DNA of 64,000 nt, taken from Paraflavisolibacter caeni. Lineage in GTDB: Bacteria; Bacteroidota; Bacteroidia; Chitinophagales; Chitinophagaceae. How positions within the stretch are numbered: position 1 is the stretch's first letter; each line of letters starts with the position of its first letter. The notes beneath the pieces were generated by a model. The model was not told the DNA's origin and made no database searches. It was given only the letters and a program-made list of their open reading frames with translations. Positions 9,256-17,840 of this stretch are shown piece after piece. A program made the position numbers and the translations under genes. The stretch covers positions 84,903-148,902 of the forward strand of contig NZ_JAOTIF010000018.1 in the NCBI RefSeq assembly GCF_025628885.1, written 5' to 3'.

Positions 9256-9500
9256 GGAGTGAGAATTGGGTGATGGGGCAATTTTTGCCATAGTTGGAAT
9301 CGCCAGGTTGCCCATAACAAGCAGCTTTGCTGCAAGCTTTAAAACCTGTTGAAGGCAATACAACTGATCAAGTTTCAATCAGAATGCCAGAGACAATCTG
9401 ACAAGAAAATTATTTAAATTTATGATGCTTAATAAAGCATCCATTAAAAATGGATGAAATCGAAAAGTCAAATGATCCGGAATTAACTCAATAAATTTTT

Positions 9501-9950
9501 ATGTCAAACAACAGTGTCTCGCTTCATAGAGTTCTTAAAACATCACCTGAAAAAGTTTATCGTGCTTTTACAGAGTCAAATGCTATCGCATCCTGGTTAC
9601 CTCCTTATGGATTCCTTTGTACAGTACATGAAATGAATGTGCAGGTAGAAGGTACCTTCAGGATGTCATTTCATAATTTTTCCACTGGCAATGGCCACTC
9701 ATTTGGAGGAAAATATATCGAACTCAAGCCCAATGAGTTTTTAAAGTACACGGATAAATTTGATGATCCTAACCTACCAGGTGAAATGACGACCTCTGTT
9801 TGGCTAAAAAAAGTTTCGGTTGGGACTGAAATAAAAATTTTACAGGAAAACATTCCTTCAGTGATACCTGTAGAAATGTGCTACCTCGGTTGGCAAGAGT
9901 CTTTAGAAAAGTTGGCGAAGTTAGTCGAACCAGAAATTCCAGATGCCTAA
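9501..9950 (+). CDS. SRPBCC / AHSA1-domain protein
   Basis: 149 residues covering one START-like SRPBCC fold of the AHSA1 type. The opening SVSLHRVLKTSPEKVYRAFT, the WLPP after the first helices, the GTFRMSFHNF strand, and a C-terminal GWQESLEKLAKLVEP helix are diagnostic. Proteins of this family bind small hydrophobic ligands or act as co-chaperones; the ligand is not predictable here. It stands alone, with about 245 non-coding bases upstream. It has no signal peptide and should be cytoplasmic. Confidence 0.85.
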   Translation: MSNNSVSLHRVLKTSPEKVYRAFTESNAIASWLPPYGFLCTVHEMNVQVEGTFRMSFHNFSTGNGHSFGGKYIELKPNEFLKYTDKFDDPNLPGEMTTSVWLKKVSVGTEIKILQENIPSVIPVEMCYLGWQESLEKLAKLVEPEIPDA

Positions 9951-10101
9951 TTCATTCATAGCAGTCATAGGCACATAGGCCTTCCAGTATCTTGCTGTAT
10001 TGATTGCAGAAAGCCGGGGCCCATACAGAGGCATGGAACTTACTGAATCATTAAGCAAGAAGCTCTGAGGAATGCTCATTCATTTAGAAATGTTTGAAGA
10101 A

Positions 10102-10124
10102 CAAAAAACCCGCTAAAAGCGGGT
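10102..10124 (-). terminator. rho-independent terminator
   Basis: A 7-bp perfect stem (ACCCGCT at 10108-10114 with AGCGGGT at 10118-10124) is followed on the minus strand by six or more T. It lies directly after the stop codon of the small basic protein gene that ends at 10130. Confidence 0.85.
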
Positions 10125-10129
10125 CCTGT

Positions 10130-10303
10130 TTATTGAACTTTTTTTAAGGATATTTTTCGTCTACTGTTTGCGGCAGCCCTGGCTTGCCTGAAAACTTCAC
10201 CTGTCTTTTTCTTATGATATAATTGAGCGGCAGCAGATGTTTTCACTTGACTTCCAATAATACCCACATCATCAAGTTTATAATATTTCTCCTTATTTTT
10301 CAT
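10130..10303 (-). CDS. small basic protein of unknown function
   Basis: 57 residues, strongly basic, starting at the internal ATG (MKNKEKYYKLDDVGIIGSQ); the longer frame to 10345 would overlap the GH2 gene. The N-terminal half looks folded (KYYKLDDVGIIG), the C-terminal half is Lys/Arg/Ala-rich (RQARAAANSRRKISLKK), as in small nucleic-acid-binding proteins. It lies 38 bases after the GH2 gene and just before a good terminator, so it may be read through from that gene. No family is recognised with confidence. Confidence 0.6.
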   Translation of the reverse strand: MKNKEKYYKLDDVGIIGSQVKTSAAAQLYHKKKTGEVFRQARAAANSRRKISLKKVQ

Positions 10304-10341
10304 GGAAGTAATTTTTATAGTACGAATTTGCCAACTATCGA

Positions 10342-13266
10342 TCAAAGATTGGCTTTAGGTTTCAATTCATCGGGGCTGTCTTTGGTAAAACTATCCCAAC
10401 GCTCCTTGGATGGGGTTTGGAAGATGTCTTTAACAACAGATAATTCTACTGCATCTTTTGGATTAAAAGCAGGCGAGCGCATATATTGCTCAATGCTATA
10501 GAACAGTTGTCGTGCAGCGATGCGATGGGTGGTATCCGTAACCAGGTCAGCACTGCAGACCATCAATTTACCATTACCTACCTTAGCTTCCAGGAGCAAT
10601 GCTAAACGACGGTTCATGAACCAGGTATCTATGGGTTGCACAATGGGTTTAAATCCTTTGGGGAAATCTTCAAGATTCATCACCTGGGCTTTATTGGCAA
10701 TCTCCCACCATTGAAGCGTATTGTAATAATTGGTAGGGAAATCATTGAACGCAGGGTGCTTTTCCTGTATCAACATTCCCGTTACATGTGGAGGACGCAT
10801 TTTGAACCAGGATGTATTCCAGAATACGGGCGTGAAGTACATGGATACTTCCTTGCCCTTTACTACTTTACCTGCAGCATTTAGAAAGACGCTGCCGCCA
10901 GAGCGGAGGACGGATTCGGCCGAAGAATCTAGCTCTGTACAGTAATAGATAGCCCTAGCCTCACCCCCGGCCCCTAAAGGGGAGCTGCCGGCGCGCAGGC
11001 TCGTTTTGTTTGGGTAGACCCAGAAGTCCCAGTCATTGGCATAATTGGTTCCTTTTAGGGCGACTTCTAAGTTTAGTTGGGTTGCTTTATTGAACCTGGA
11101 GAGGGGAAGACTTATTTTACCTATTTGGCTGTTAGTGCCTCGTTCGACCTTGCTGGGTGAGGACTGATTACTGGCAATGATAACGCCTTTTTCATCTTTT
11201 ATCTGCCAGTTGAAAACAGCATTATTCAATTCGTTTGCGCCGAAGTTGTACAATTCGAGATCGGCCGTAAAAGTATCCTTATTGCTGTATACAAACTTTG
11301 GAATACGTGCCAGCGGCACTACGGCATTACAAAAACGGCTGAAGTCTTTGGCAGTGCTATAACCTTTGTCATCCCAGAATGCATCAATAGTACCCACTAA
11401 TGCAGTGCCCTGGCCAGGAAAGTCCTGAAGACCTAATAATTGAAATCCCGCCAGTCCGGGTGTACGCAATGCTTTTTCTATTTCATATTTGTAACAAAGT
11501 GCTTGCAGTTTACCTGATGCCATCAGGAAATCCTCTGCCTGGTCAGCCATACCATGATCTTTCAGATCTTCCTGGAACAGCTCGAAGTTCCGCGCGCGAA
11601 AAACACCTGTGTACTTTTTGATCTCCTTGAAGTTGGGGAAGACACACCATTGTCCCATTTCATGGGTCACATAAGGCACATTAAACTTTTCAATGGCAGT
11701 GCGGTAATCAGAAACGGATTCTGGCATTTTATTCACCCAGTCCAATCCACGGGCACCAGACTTGATCATGTATTCATTTTCGGGGACCAGAGGCCAGCTC
11801 ATAGCTACAGAAGCACCTGTATATATACGACGGCTGTCCTTTTCTTTCCAATAGTTGATAAAACCCGCCAGGTACTTAGCCTGGTTTCTCCCGGCAGGTT
11901 CATTACCTGCAGCCAACATGCAATAGGATGCATAATTGCCATAGGCTTTGGCCATACGTGTTGTCTCATCGAAAATATATTGATCAATGAATCGACCATC
12001 GCCTAATGAAGTGCCATGGTTCGGCCAACTGGGTCCTTCAGGCTGTAAGTAAAAGCCCCATTGATCTGCAGCAATAAATGTAGCTTCAGGAGGGCACCAG
12101 GAGTGAAAACGCATGTGGTTAAGACCGTGTGCTTTGGCTATTCTGAATATACGGCCCCACGAAGCGGTATCCATAGGGGGATAACCCGTTAACGGGAACT
12201 CGCAGTTGTTGACCGTGCCCCTTAAGAATACAGGCCTTCCATTCACTTCTATTCTTGTCCCATTTGTTTTAATCGCTCTCATGCCGAACTGTAACACTTT
12301 TTCATTCCCGCTGCCTTCTTTCAGCATCAAACGTGCAGAAAGACGATAGAGTGCAGGATTGAACTCATCCCAGGTAAGCATTTGCTCACCCATCGGCAGG
12401 CTCATCTCTACCTCCGTTGTTCCATACCCTTTCAATTCAATTGTCTTAGATACTGGTGTTACCGTATGCTTCTTTGATGAATTAAAACTATTGGCTGAAA
12501 GATATAAAGGCACCAATGCTTTTTGCCTGTTGTTGACTACTGTCAGTTTTACCCTAGCCAACTTGTTTTGTATATCAGGATATACCTGAACATCTTCAAT
12601 AAATACTTGTGGCGTAGCCGTGAGCAGCATTTTACCAATCACTCCATTCCAGTTCCCTTGGGTATGATCGGAAACACTATGCGAGTCAGGACCAACATTG
12701 GCATCTTTGATACTGTTATCTATGCGTAGCGTAATGATATGTTTGCCGGGCCTCAATGCAATTGACAGATCAAATTGATGTGGAGATACCAGTGAATTGT
12801 AACTGCCCATTTCTTTACCATCCACCCAAACCCTTGACTGAAAGTGCACCCTTTCCAGGAAAAGCGTAATGCGTCTTCCCTTCCAGGTTGCAGGAATGGT
12901 TACCTCCTTTTGATACCATGCTGGTCCTACATAGTGCTTTACCGGAGTGAGCCAGAAAGGGATCTTTACATTTCCCGGCTGGCGGTATTTTGCCAGGCTG
13001 GGCCGGAAGAAAAAAGAACTATCATAAATGCTGCCCGTCCATTTAGTAGTGAGTGTTACCTCATCACCCTTGCCATTCTGGGCCATAGACCCGGGCAATT
13101 GAATATTGTCAGAAAGTTTTTTAGTAAACCATTTTTGTTCAATGCCTTTGTCATTCCTATCAATAGCAAAACGCCATGATCCGGCTAATGAAATTTCCTG
13201 GGCATAGGTATTCAACAAACAAAAGACGCAAATGGTAATCAGCAACAGTGATGATCTAATTTTCAT
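10342..13266 (-). CDS. glycoside hydrolase family 2 protein, exported
   Basis: 974 residues with a Sec signal peptide (1-22, ending TYAQ). The order is jelly-roll sugar-binding domain (about 25-215), Ig-like domain (220-330), TIM barrel (335-620) and extra C-terminal domains. In the barrel, acid/base Glu456 lies in AAGNEPAG and nucleophile Glu536 in VTHEMGQW, the spacing expected of GH2. The barrel entry CEFPLTGYPPMD and MRFHSWCPPEATF separate it from LacZ-type beta-galactosidases; it resembles the GH2 enzymes of pectin and rhamnogalacturonan II loci, but the sugar specificity (galactose, glucuronic acid or arabinopyranose) cannot be read from sequence. Around residues 756-770 a short Gly/Ala-rich insert is encoded by a palindromic GC-rich element (listed separately). 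It is the most downstream CAZyme of the minus-strand region. Confidence 0.85.
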   Translation of the reverse strand: MKIRSSLLLITICVFCLLNTYAQEISLAGSWRFAIDRNDKGIEQKWFTKKLSDNIQLPGSMAQNGKGDEVTLTTKWTGSIYDSSFFFRPSLAKYRQPGNVKIPFWLTPVKHYVGPAWYQKEVTIPATWKGRRITLFLERVHFQSRVWVDGKEMGSYNSLVSPHQFDLSIALRPGKHIITLRIDNSIKDANVGPDSHSVSDHTQGNWNGVIGKMLLTATPQVFIEDVQVYPDIQNKLARVKLTVVNNRQKALVPLYLSANSFNSSKKHTVTPVSKTIELKGYGTTEVEMSLPMGEQMLTWDEFNPALYRLSARLMLKEGSGNEKVLQFGMRAIKTNGTRIEVNGRPVFLRGTVNNCEFPLTGYPPMDTASWGRIFRIAKAHGLNHMRFHSWCPPEATFIAADQWGFYLQPEGPSWPNHGTSLGDGRFIDQYIFDETTRMAKAYGNYASYCMLAAGNEPAGRNQAKYLAGFINYWKEKDSRRIYTGASVAMSWPLVPENEYMIKSGARGLDWVNKMPESVSDYRTAIEKFNVPYVTHEMGQWCVFPNFKEIKKYTGVFRARNFELFQEDLKDHGMADQAEDFLMASGKLQALCYKYEIEKALRTPGLAGFQLLGLQDFPGQGTALVGTIDAFWDDKGYSTAKDFSRFCNAVVPLARIPKFVYSNKDTFTADLELYNFGANELNNAVFNWQIKDEKGVIIASNQSSPSKVERGTNSQIGKISLPLSRFNKATQLNLEVALKGTNYANDWDFWVYPNKTSLRAGSSPLGAGGEARAIYYCTELDSSAESVLRSGGSVFLNAAGKVVKGKEVSMYFTPVFWNTSWFKMRPPHVTGMLIQEKHPAFNDFPTNYYNTLQWWEIANKAQVMNLEDFPKGFKPIVQPIDTWFMNRRLALLLEAKVGNGKLMVCSADLVTDTTHRIAARQLFYSIEQYMRSPAFNPKDAVELSVVKDIFQTPSKERWDSFTKDSPDELKPKANL
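10957..11001. repeat. 45-bp palindromic GC-rich element inside the GH2 gene
   Basis: A G+C-rich block stands out from its surroundings. Its outer 5-bp arms are inverted (AGCCT at 10957-10961, AGGCT at 10997-11001) and its core is a perfect palindrome-like hairpin (CCCCT at 10971-10975, AGGGG at 10978-10982). The length is 45 bp, a multiple of three, and it encodes about 15 residues (read LRAGSSPLGAGGEAR) without breaking the frame. It resembles the CCCC/GGGG hairpin repeats often seen between genes in this phylum; that resemblance is from memory. Confidence 0.55.
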
Positions 13267-13381
13267 AACGGAGGTAAAAAGTAACAGCCTGTAAAGTTAC
13301 TGCGGGTTGCTTTTTAATCCAGCTAAGAAAATAACGTCAGCGACATGTGAATCATACATAAAAACCAGATTGGAGCATTGT

Positions 13382-13987
13382 CTACTTCCCTTTATTCAGC
13401 CAAAAGCCAAGGCTCAATTGTCCTAAAGGTGTAATCATGGATTTTGTGGAAGTAATATAACGGCCCTCGTCGAATTCTGTTTCCTTTGCAAACATGTAAC
13501 CAGCCCCCAGGTTAAGATCCAGGCTAAACCGTTTTTGATAATTCCTCTGTAAGCCCCAAACAATTCCGATAGAATTGACAGGTCTTCTATTCTCCTGCTC
13601 GATTCCAGAATCTGTCACCGCATCTTTAGAAAACAGGGTTTCCCAAACTGCGCCTACATAGTTCATACTGTTCATCTCGGTTCGCTTTCCCTTCTCTTGT
13701 CTTTTGGCTGCATTGTAATAGTACCGGTATTGGGCTGAAAGTGCCGGGTCAAAACTGATTCCTGCATCAGTTCCCAGCGAACTTGAATAAAAGAAATAGG
13801 CCGATGTGCTCATATATGCTTGCAGACTGATGGTTTGCAACTTTCCCACCTTCCGTTCAACACTCACACCAGGACTTAAAAAGTTAGCTTTCGTTACATT
13901 GGTAACTTCTGTACTTTGATTTTCCTGGGAAAAGCTTTGGAATGATGAAATCAAAAGGACACAAAAGCAGATCAATCTTGCATTCAT
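13382..13987 (-). CDS. exported protein, probable small outer-membrane barrel
   Basis: About 201 residues, starting at the internal ATG (MNARLICF); the longer frame to 14032 adds a non-signal-like N-terminus. A Sec signal peptide ends near SFSQEN. The mature part alternates hydrophobic and polar residues and ends with a strand-like LGQLSLGFWLNKGK, as expected for a small beta-barrel. No specific family is recognised. It lies between the GH2 gene and a membrane-protein gene on the same strand without tight spacing. Confidence 0.6.
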   Translation of the reverse strand: MNARLICFCVLLISSFQSFSQENQSTEVTNVTKANFLSPGVSVERKVGKLQTISLQAYMSTSAYFFYSSSLGTDAGISFDPALSAQYRYYYNAAKRQEKGKRTEMNSMNYVGAVWETLFSKDAVTDSGIEQENRRPVNSIGIVWGLQRNYQKRFSLDLNLGAGYMFAKETEFDEGRYITSTKSMITPLGQLSLGFWLNKGK

Positions 13988-14101
13988 AAGCAGTAGTGTT
14001 TTAGTTTTAGAAGTTTGGAATTGCAGGTGCAATATCTAAAGTATTCATCAAAGAGTGCAATTTGTTGCTTGAATTATTTCTCTTTGTAACAGATACATTG
14101 A

Positions 14102-14689
14102 TTATACATGATCAAATACAAACCTGAAGATAAGGTGCGTTGGCAAGAATATAGCTACTAGGAATAAGGCCATTAGTATTGACAGGTAAACTAAAGGATG
14201 CAAACGCTTCTGTGGCTCATTACCAGGCCCATACACCCAGTTGATATTTTCCTTTGGATCAGTAAAAAAATAACACAGCAGCAATACGATCCAGGCAAGT
14301 AAGGTTTGCGCCCACAATGCATTAGGATCGTAACCCACTTTTGCAATCATCCAAACCATCATTACAGGCAAAAACACATGGAATAGGGAAAGAACCCTTA
14401 ACCAAAGTGGTTTACCGGGATGAAACATATAATCGGTCAAACCACCAAAGCGAACACCTGTAAGCAACCTGAGAAAGAAGCTTATGTTCCAGAATGTTTC
14501 AGGTATCAAAACGCCTACAGTCATCATGCTTACCAACAATGGACTTTCCAGCCATAGTGCTGGTACCATTAAGATCAATGCGATATCTGAGAACCACAGA
14601 AAATTACCCCAGCCCCATTTCTTTGCATAAATAGGTACCAGTATAGCGACAAAAGCCGTATAAGCAATCTTTAACCAGAGGGGAATCAT
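14102..14689 (-). CDS. multi-pass membrane protein of unknown function
   Basis: 195 residues with about six predicted membrane helices (near residues 5-22, 30-45, 50-75, 95-115, 125-145 and 165-188). Conserved-looking features are ETFWNISFFLRLLTG and the polar loop FFTDPKENINWVYGPG between the last helices. It has no signal peptide apart from the first helix. The family is uncharacterised; the neighbours give no role. Confidence 0.65.
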   Translation of the reverse strand: MIPLWLKIAYTAFVAILVPIYAKKWGWGNFLWFSDIALILMVPALWLESPLLVSMMTVGVLIPETFWNISFFLRLLTGVRFGGLTDYMFHPGKPLWLRVLSLFHVFLPVMMVWMIAKVGYDPNALWAQTLLAWIVLLLCYFFTDPKENINWVYGPGNEPQKRLHPLVYLSILMALFLVAIFLPTHLIFRFVFDHV

Positions 14690-14753
14690 GTAATGTATGG
14701 TTTCAACATTTGCACATTTAAGTTAGTTCAAAGAATGATTAAAATATAAAATA

Positions 14754-14790
14754 AAAACTCCCGGAGGTATTTGAGTCCCCCGGGAGTTTT
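14754..14790 (-). terminator. rho-independent terminator of the GH65-like gene
   Basis: A perfect 11-bp stem (14754-14764 with 14780-14790) lies about 20 bases after the stop of the gene ending at 14809. T runs occur on both strands, so it can act in either direction. Confidence 0.85.
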
Positions 14791-14808
14791 TTATGTAGCT
14801 CGGATCGT

Positions 14809-16986
14809 TTATGGCATCCTCTTCAATCCTTCCCACTTCACTTTCCACTTTCCATCTTTTGGTATTCCTGGTAATGTAGGAGAACCATCATATCCTTCTA
14901 CCATCATGGCGATGGCTGTCAATAAACCACCATTACCAGGCATATACAACGTCAAACGGTTGTCCTGGTAATTATGCCCGTTCTTCAGGTAAGTATTGGT
15001 TCTAATAGGCATAAATAATGCATCCATCGCTTTATCAGGCATACCCAGCCTCGTTGCAGTCATGGCTGTCATCGGGAAATCCCAGCCCCAGGTATCCGGC
15101 CATGTCCATGTATTCCAGATCAAGTCGAAAGTGCGGCGCATGGTGGCGGTATCCAGCAAATTGCTTTTGGGCAGCATACCGTAAGCACCAAATACACTTG
15201 GGTGGTCTGTTTTGTATTCAGGATTGGTGTATGAATCCGGTGCACTTTCAGCAGCCAGGTATACACTATCCTGTTTAGGCAAAGGAGACAACCTGGCCAG
15301 TACTTCATCCCACTTTTTATTGCGGGGCAAGCCCAGGCGCTGACGCCATTGCTGTGCAGCCTCTAAGCCCCACTGCCAGTATACCAGCTCGTAAGTAGGA
15401 TTGTAGGTATCTTCTGCCTTAAAGCGCTCCTGTGCAGGAATCAAGCCTTTACCCAGTATATAGCGCCCTTTTTCTTTGTCGTAATAAGCAAAAGAAGCCA
15501 TGAAGTCTGCTGTCGCAAATACCAGGTCTTTGTATTTATCCAAGGTAGCCTTGTCTTTTTTGTTGCGGTAGATCAACTCTGCAAAGTAGATATAGTGCGG
15601 CTGCTGCCAGATCAGGAACGCACCGACAGAAGAAGGCACTTCCTCCCCTGTATTCTCTACCACCTTTTGCCAGCGAATACCTTCAAATCCCTGGCGCTCT
15701 GCTATGCCTTTGGCAAAGGGAGCTACTTTAGCATACCAGCTCATTACTTTTTCCAGGTATTCTGTTCTTCCCCACAATGGATAGTGTGTGATGTGCCAGT
15801 AAGGCATTTCAAGGTGCGCCTTGCCATACCAGCTATTGTACGTCAAACCAGTTTCCTGTGGAGGATAAGAGCCTGCCTCCTGAACCTTCATCAGGTATTG
15901 CGACAGAACAATTCTTCTTTCCAGTTCCGCTGCACGGGGATCAGTACTGCCGGAGAAATCAATAGCACCGCCTTTGGTCCAAAAAGCCAACAGTTCTTTT
16001 TGACTGGAGGCTTTGGTGCTTTCAAAGGTGAGTACAGTAGCAGCCTTTTGTAAAACATGTGGTTTAAACAGGCAGGTAAATTCAAAAACAGTACTGCTTT
16101 GATCAGGCGTAATTAAAAAGTCATGTGGAGCTTTTTGAGCAATCGTAGCTTTGGTCTTCCAGTTCAACTGAGCTGAGTAATCTGCAGTTTGCAACTGGTG
16201 CCTTACCGAGGCTCCTGTAGCATTGCTGCCCTGAATAGAAGATGTATGCTTGTCGGTATGAGTATAATTCGTACCATAATCTGCCCACTCTCCGGTTGGG
16301 TAAGGAAAGCGCAGGCGTACCTTCAATCGTCCTTCTTTGATCAACGGGGATTGCACTTTAGCAGCAACTGCATCTTCGGTACCATGACCATAAGTGATTA
16401 CTTCCACTGGAGTGCCTTCTACACTGAACTGGCTTCGGATCTCCCCGGTCCAGGGATTCAACTCCTGGTGAATGTTTTGAAGGTCATCAATGGATACGGG
16501 TGTACCATCTTTTTTCAGGATCTCAAATCCAAGATTACCCAACTGCAAGCGGTGAGGGTTTGCACGAAACCAATCAGCGGCCTGCTTACCACGACCACCA
16601 GCAGATGAATTTTGTACAAGGTATTTAATATCCCGGCCATTCAGATTGTAAGCACGCAAAGCTTCTTCGCGTTTATAGCCAATAGTATCTTTAAAACTGT
16701 TCCAACCCCATTCAGATTGGGTACCCAGCGGAACACCTTTTTGATATTCCTTCGGGAAGGTTTGCAAACCTGTAACATCTACAGTAAAGGCAAACTTGCC
16801 GTTGCCTACAGTAAGAGAACCTAATGTATCAGGTGAGGTATTCACAACTTTATGCCGCTCTACCAATGCCTTACGATCGATACGTGTTTGAGCGGAAGAT
16901 TGATGCGTTGCGGAAAGGCTAGCAATTAAAGCAATCACAACTGCACTACTACGCCAGCGTGATTGTTTTACAAAAGAAGAGAGCAT
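14809..16986 (-). CDS. exported (alpha/alpha)6-toroid glycosidase, GH65/GH95-like
   Basis: 725 residues with a signal peptide (1-33, ending SSAQ). The N-terminal 40-300 region is a beta-sandwich; residues about 330-690 form a helical toroid. The C-terminal NGHNYQDNRLTLYMPGNGGLL segment and the LEMPYWHITHYPLWGR helix recall clan GH-L type enzymes (GH65) and GH95. The family cannot be fixed: no substrate motif is recognised, and catalytic Glu/Asp candidates are in the EMPYWH and QPHYIYFAE regions. It is a single-gene unit with its own terminator. It may remove a side-chain sugar or act on a starch or trehalose-type glucoside, given that treS is the next gene upstream but one. Confidence 0.65.
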   Translation of the reverse strand: MLSSFVKQSRWRSSAVVIALIASLSATHQSSAQTRIDRKALVERHKVVNTSPDTLGSLTVGNGKFAFTVDVTGLQTFPKEYQKGVPLGTQSEWGWNSFKDTIGYKREEALRAYNLNGRDIKYLVQNSSAGGRGKQAADWFRANPHRLQLGNLGFEILKKDGTPVSIDDLQNIHQELNPWTGEIRSQFSVEGTPVEVITYGHGTEDAVAAKVQSPLIKEGRLKVRLRFPYPTGEWADYGTNYTHTDKHTSSIQGSNATGASVRHQLQTADYSAQLNWKTKATIAQKAPHDFLITPDQSSTVFEFTCLFKPHVLQKAATVLTFESTKASSQKELLAFWTKGGAIDFSGSTDPRAAELERRIVLSQYLMKVQEAGSYPPQETGLTYNSWYGKAHLEMPYWHITHYPLWGRTEYLEKVMSWYAKVAPFAKGIAERQGFEGIRWQKVVENTGEEVPSSVGAFLIWQQPHYIYFAELIYRNKKDKATLDKYKDLVFATADFMASFAYYDKEKGRYILGKGLIPAQERFKAEDTYNPTYELVYWQWGLEAAQQWRQRLGLPRNKKWDEVLARLSPLPKQDSVYLAAESAPDSYTNPEYKTDHPSVFGAYGMLPKSNLLDTATMRRTFDLIWNTWTWPDTWGWDFPMTAMTATRLGMPDKAMDALFMPIRTNTYLKNGHNYQDNRLTLYMPGNGGLLTAIAMMVEGYDGSPTLPGIPKDGKWKVKWEGLKRMP

Positions 16987-17024
16987 GATCTATTTGATTG
17001 TTTAGGGATGGGTTTATTGTGAAT

Positions 17025-17062
17025 GGTGAATGGGCAATGTTGAAAATCATCGACCATTCACC
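17025..17062 (-). repeat. imperfectly spaced inverted repeat, GTGAATGG type
   Basis: GGTGAATGG at 17025-17033 is the perfect inverse of CCATTCACC at 17054-17062. It lies 10 bases after the stop of the gene ending at 17073 and belongs to the same motif family as hairpins at 21170, 24473 and 26498. There is no strong T run, so it is annotated as a repeat rather than as a terminator. Confidence 0.55.
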
Positions 17063-17072
17063 TTGTTGAGCA

Positions 17073-17591
17073 TTACTTCGCTTTTTCGTACACCAGTTTC
17101 AACGTATTGGTGCCACGTGAAGAGGTAGAAGTAGATTCAACAGAAAGAACCTGCCCATTTTCAGTAAGTTTCCAGGCCTCGGCTACTTTGATTTCCATTT
17201 GCTCACCATTGCGGTCGAAAACCATAACGGAGTTAATGTTCAATGTTTGACCGTCATCAGACCATTTAGCAGTAGACTTCTTTTTGTTGTTTCCAAAAAC
17301 AGTGGTTTCAGTCTCTTTTCCATCAAACGTCAGCTTTTCTGATGTGGTTCTTTCCTCTCCATTTTGCGTAACAGAAGTACGCTCGATAGAAATAGCATCA
17401 GCCTGGCTACTTACCTTCAGCTTACGAGCTGCCATGCGGCCACCAAACTGACCCAACTCACTTTTCTGCTCGTTTAATTTCCATTCACCAGATAGATCGG
17501 CATTGGCAAAAAGAACGGCAGCAGTTGTAGAAAGACAAATAAAGCCGGCAAGCAGAAAAAGAACAATTCTTTTAGGCACAGCTTTTTTCAT
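17073..17591 (-). CDS. exported protein of unknown function, lipocalin-like
   Basis: About 172 residues from the internal ATG (MKKAVPKR), which gives a normal signal peptide; an ATG 21 bases upstream is also possible. The mature part begins DLSGEWKLNEQKSE and runs through short alternating strands (TFDGKETETTVFGN, KWSDDGQTLNINS), like small lipocalin or fatty-acid-binding folds found in Bacteroidota. No enzymatic motif is present. It is divergent from treS, about 230 bases away. Confidence 0.65.
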   Translation of the reverse strand: MKKAVPKRIVLFLLAGFICLSTTAAVLFANADLSGEWKLNEQKSELGQFGGRMAARKLKVSSQADAISIERTSVTQNGEERTTSEKLTFDGKETETTVFGNNKKKSTAKWSDDGQTLNINSVMVFDRNGEQMEIKVAEAWKLTENGQVLSVESTSTSSRGTNTLKLVYEKAK

Positions 17592-17840
17592 AAGGGCAAT
17601 TGTTGCATTCATAATTTGGAATTTGATTGAATGGGGAAAGTTAAATGATTCTTTGTTAAAAAACGTGAATACTTGTCAGTAATACGGTTACAACATCCTA
17701 TTATCCATTATGCCTGGAAGATAAAGTACAATTATTGATCTCTTCACGGATTAAGGCACGATATTTTAGAAGGGTGAAAGGGCATTGATCCTTAACTGAA
17801 AAGCTGAGGTATTTTCTTACTCCTAAATTAATGAGGGCTC

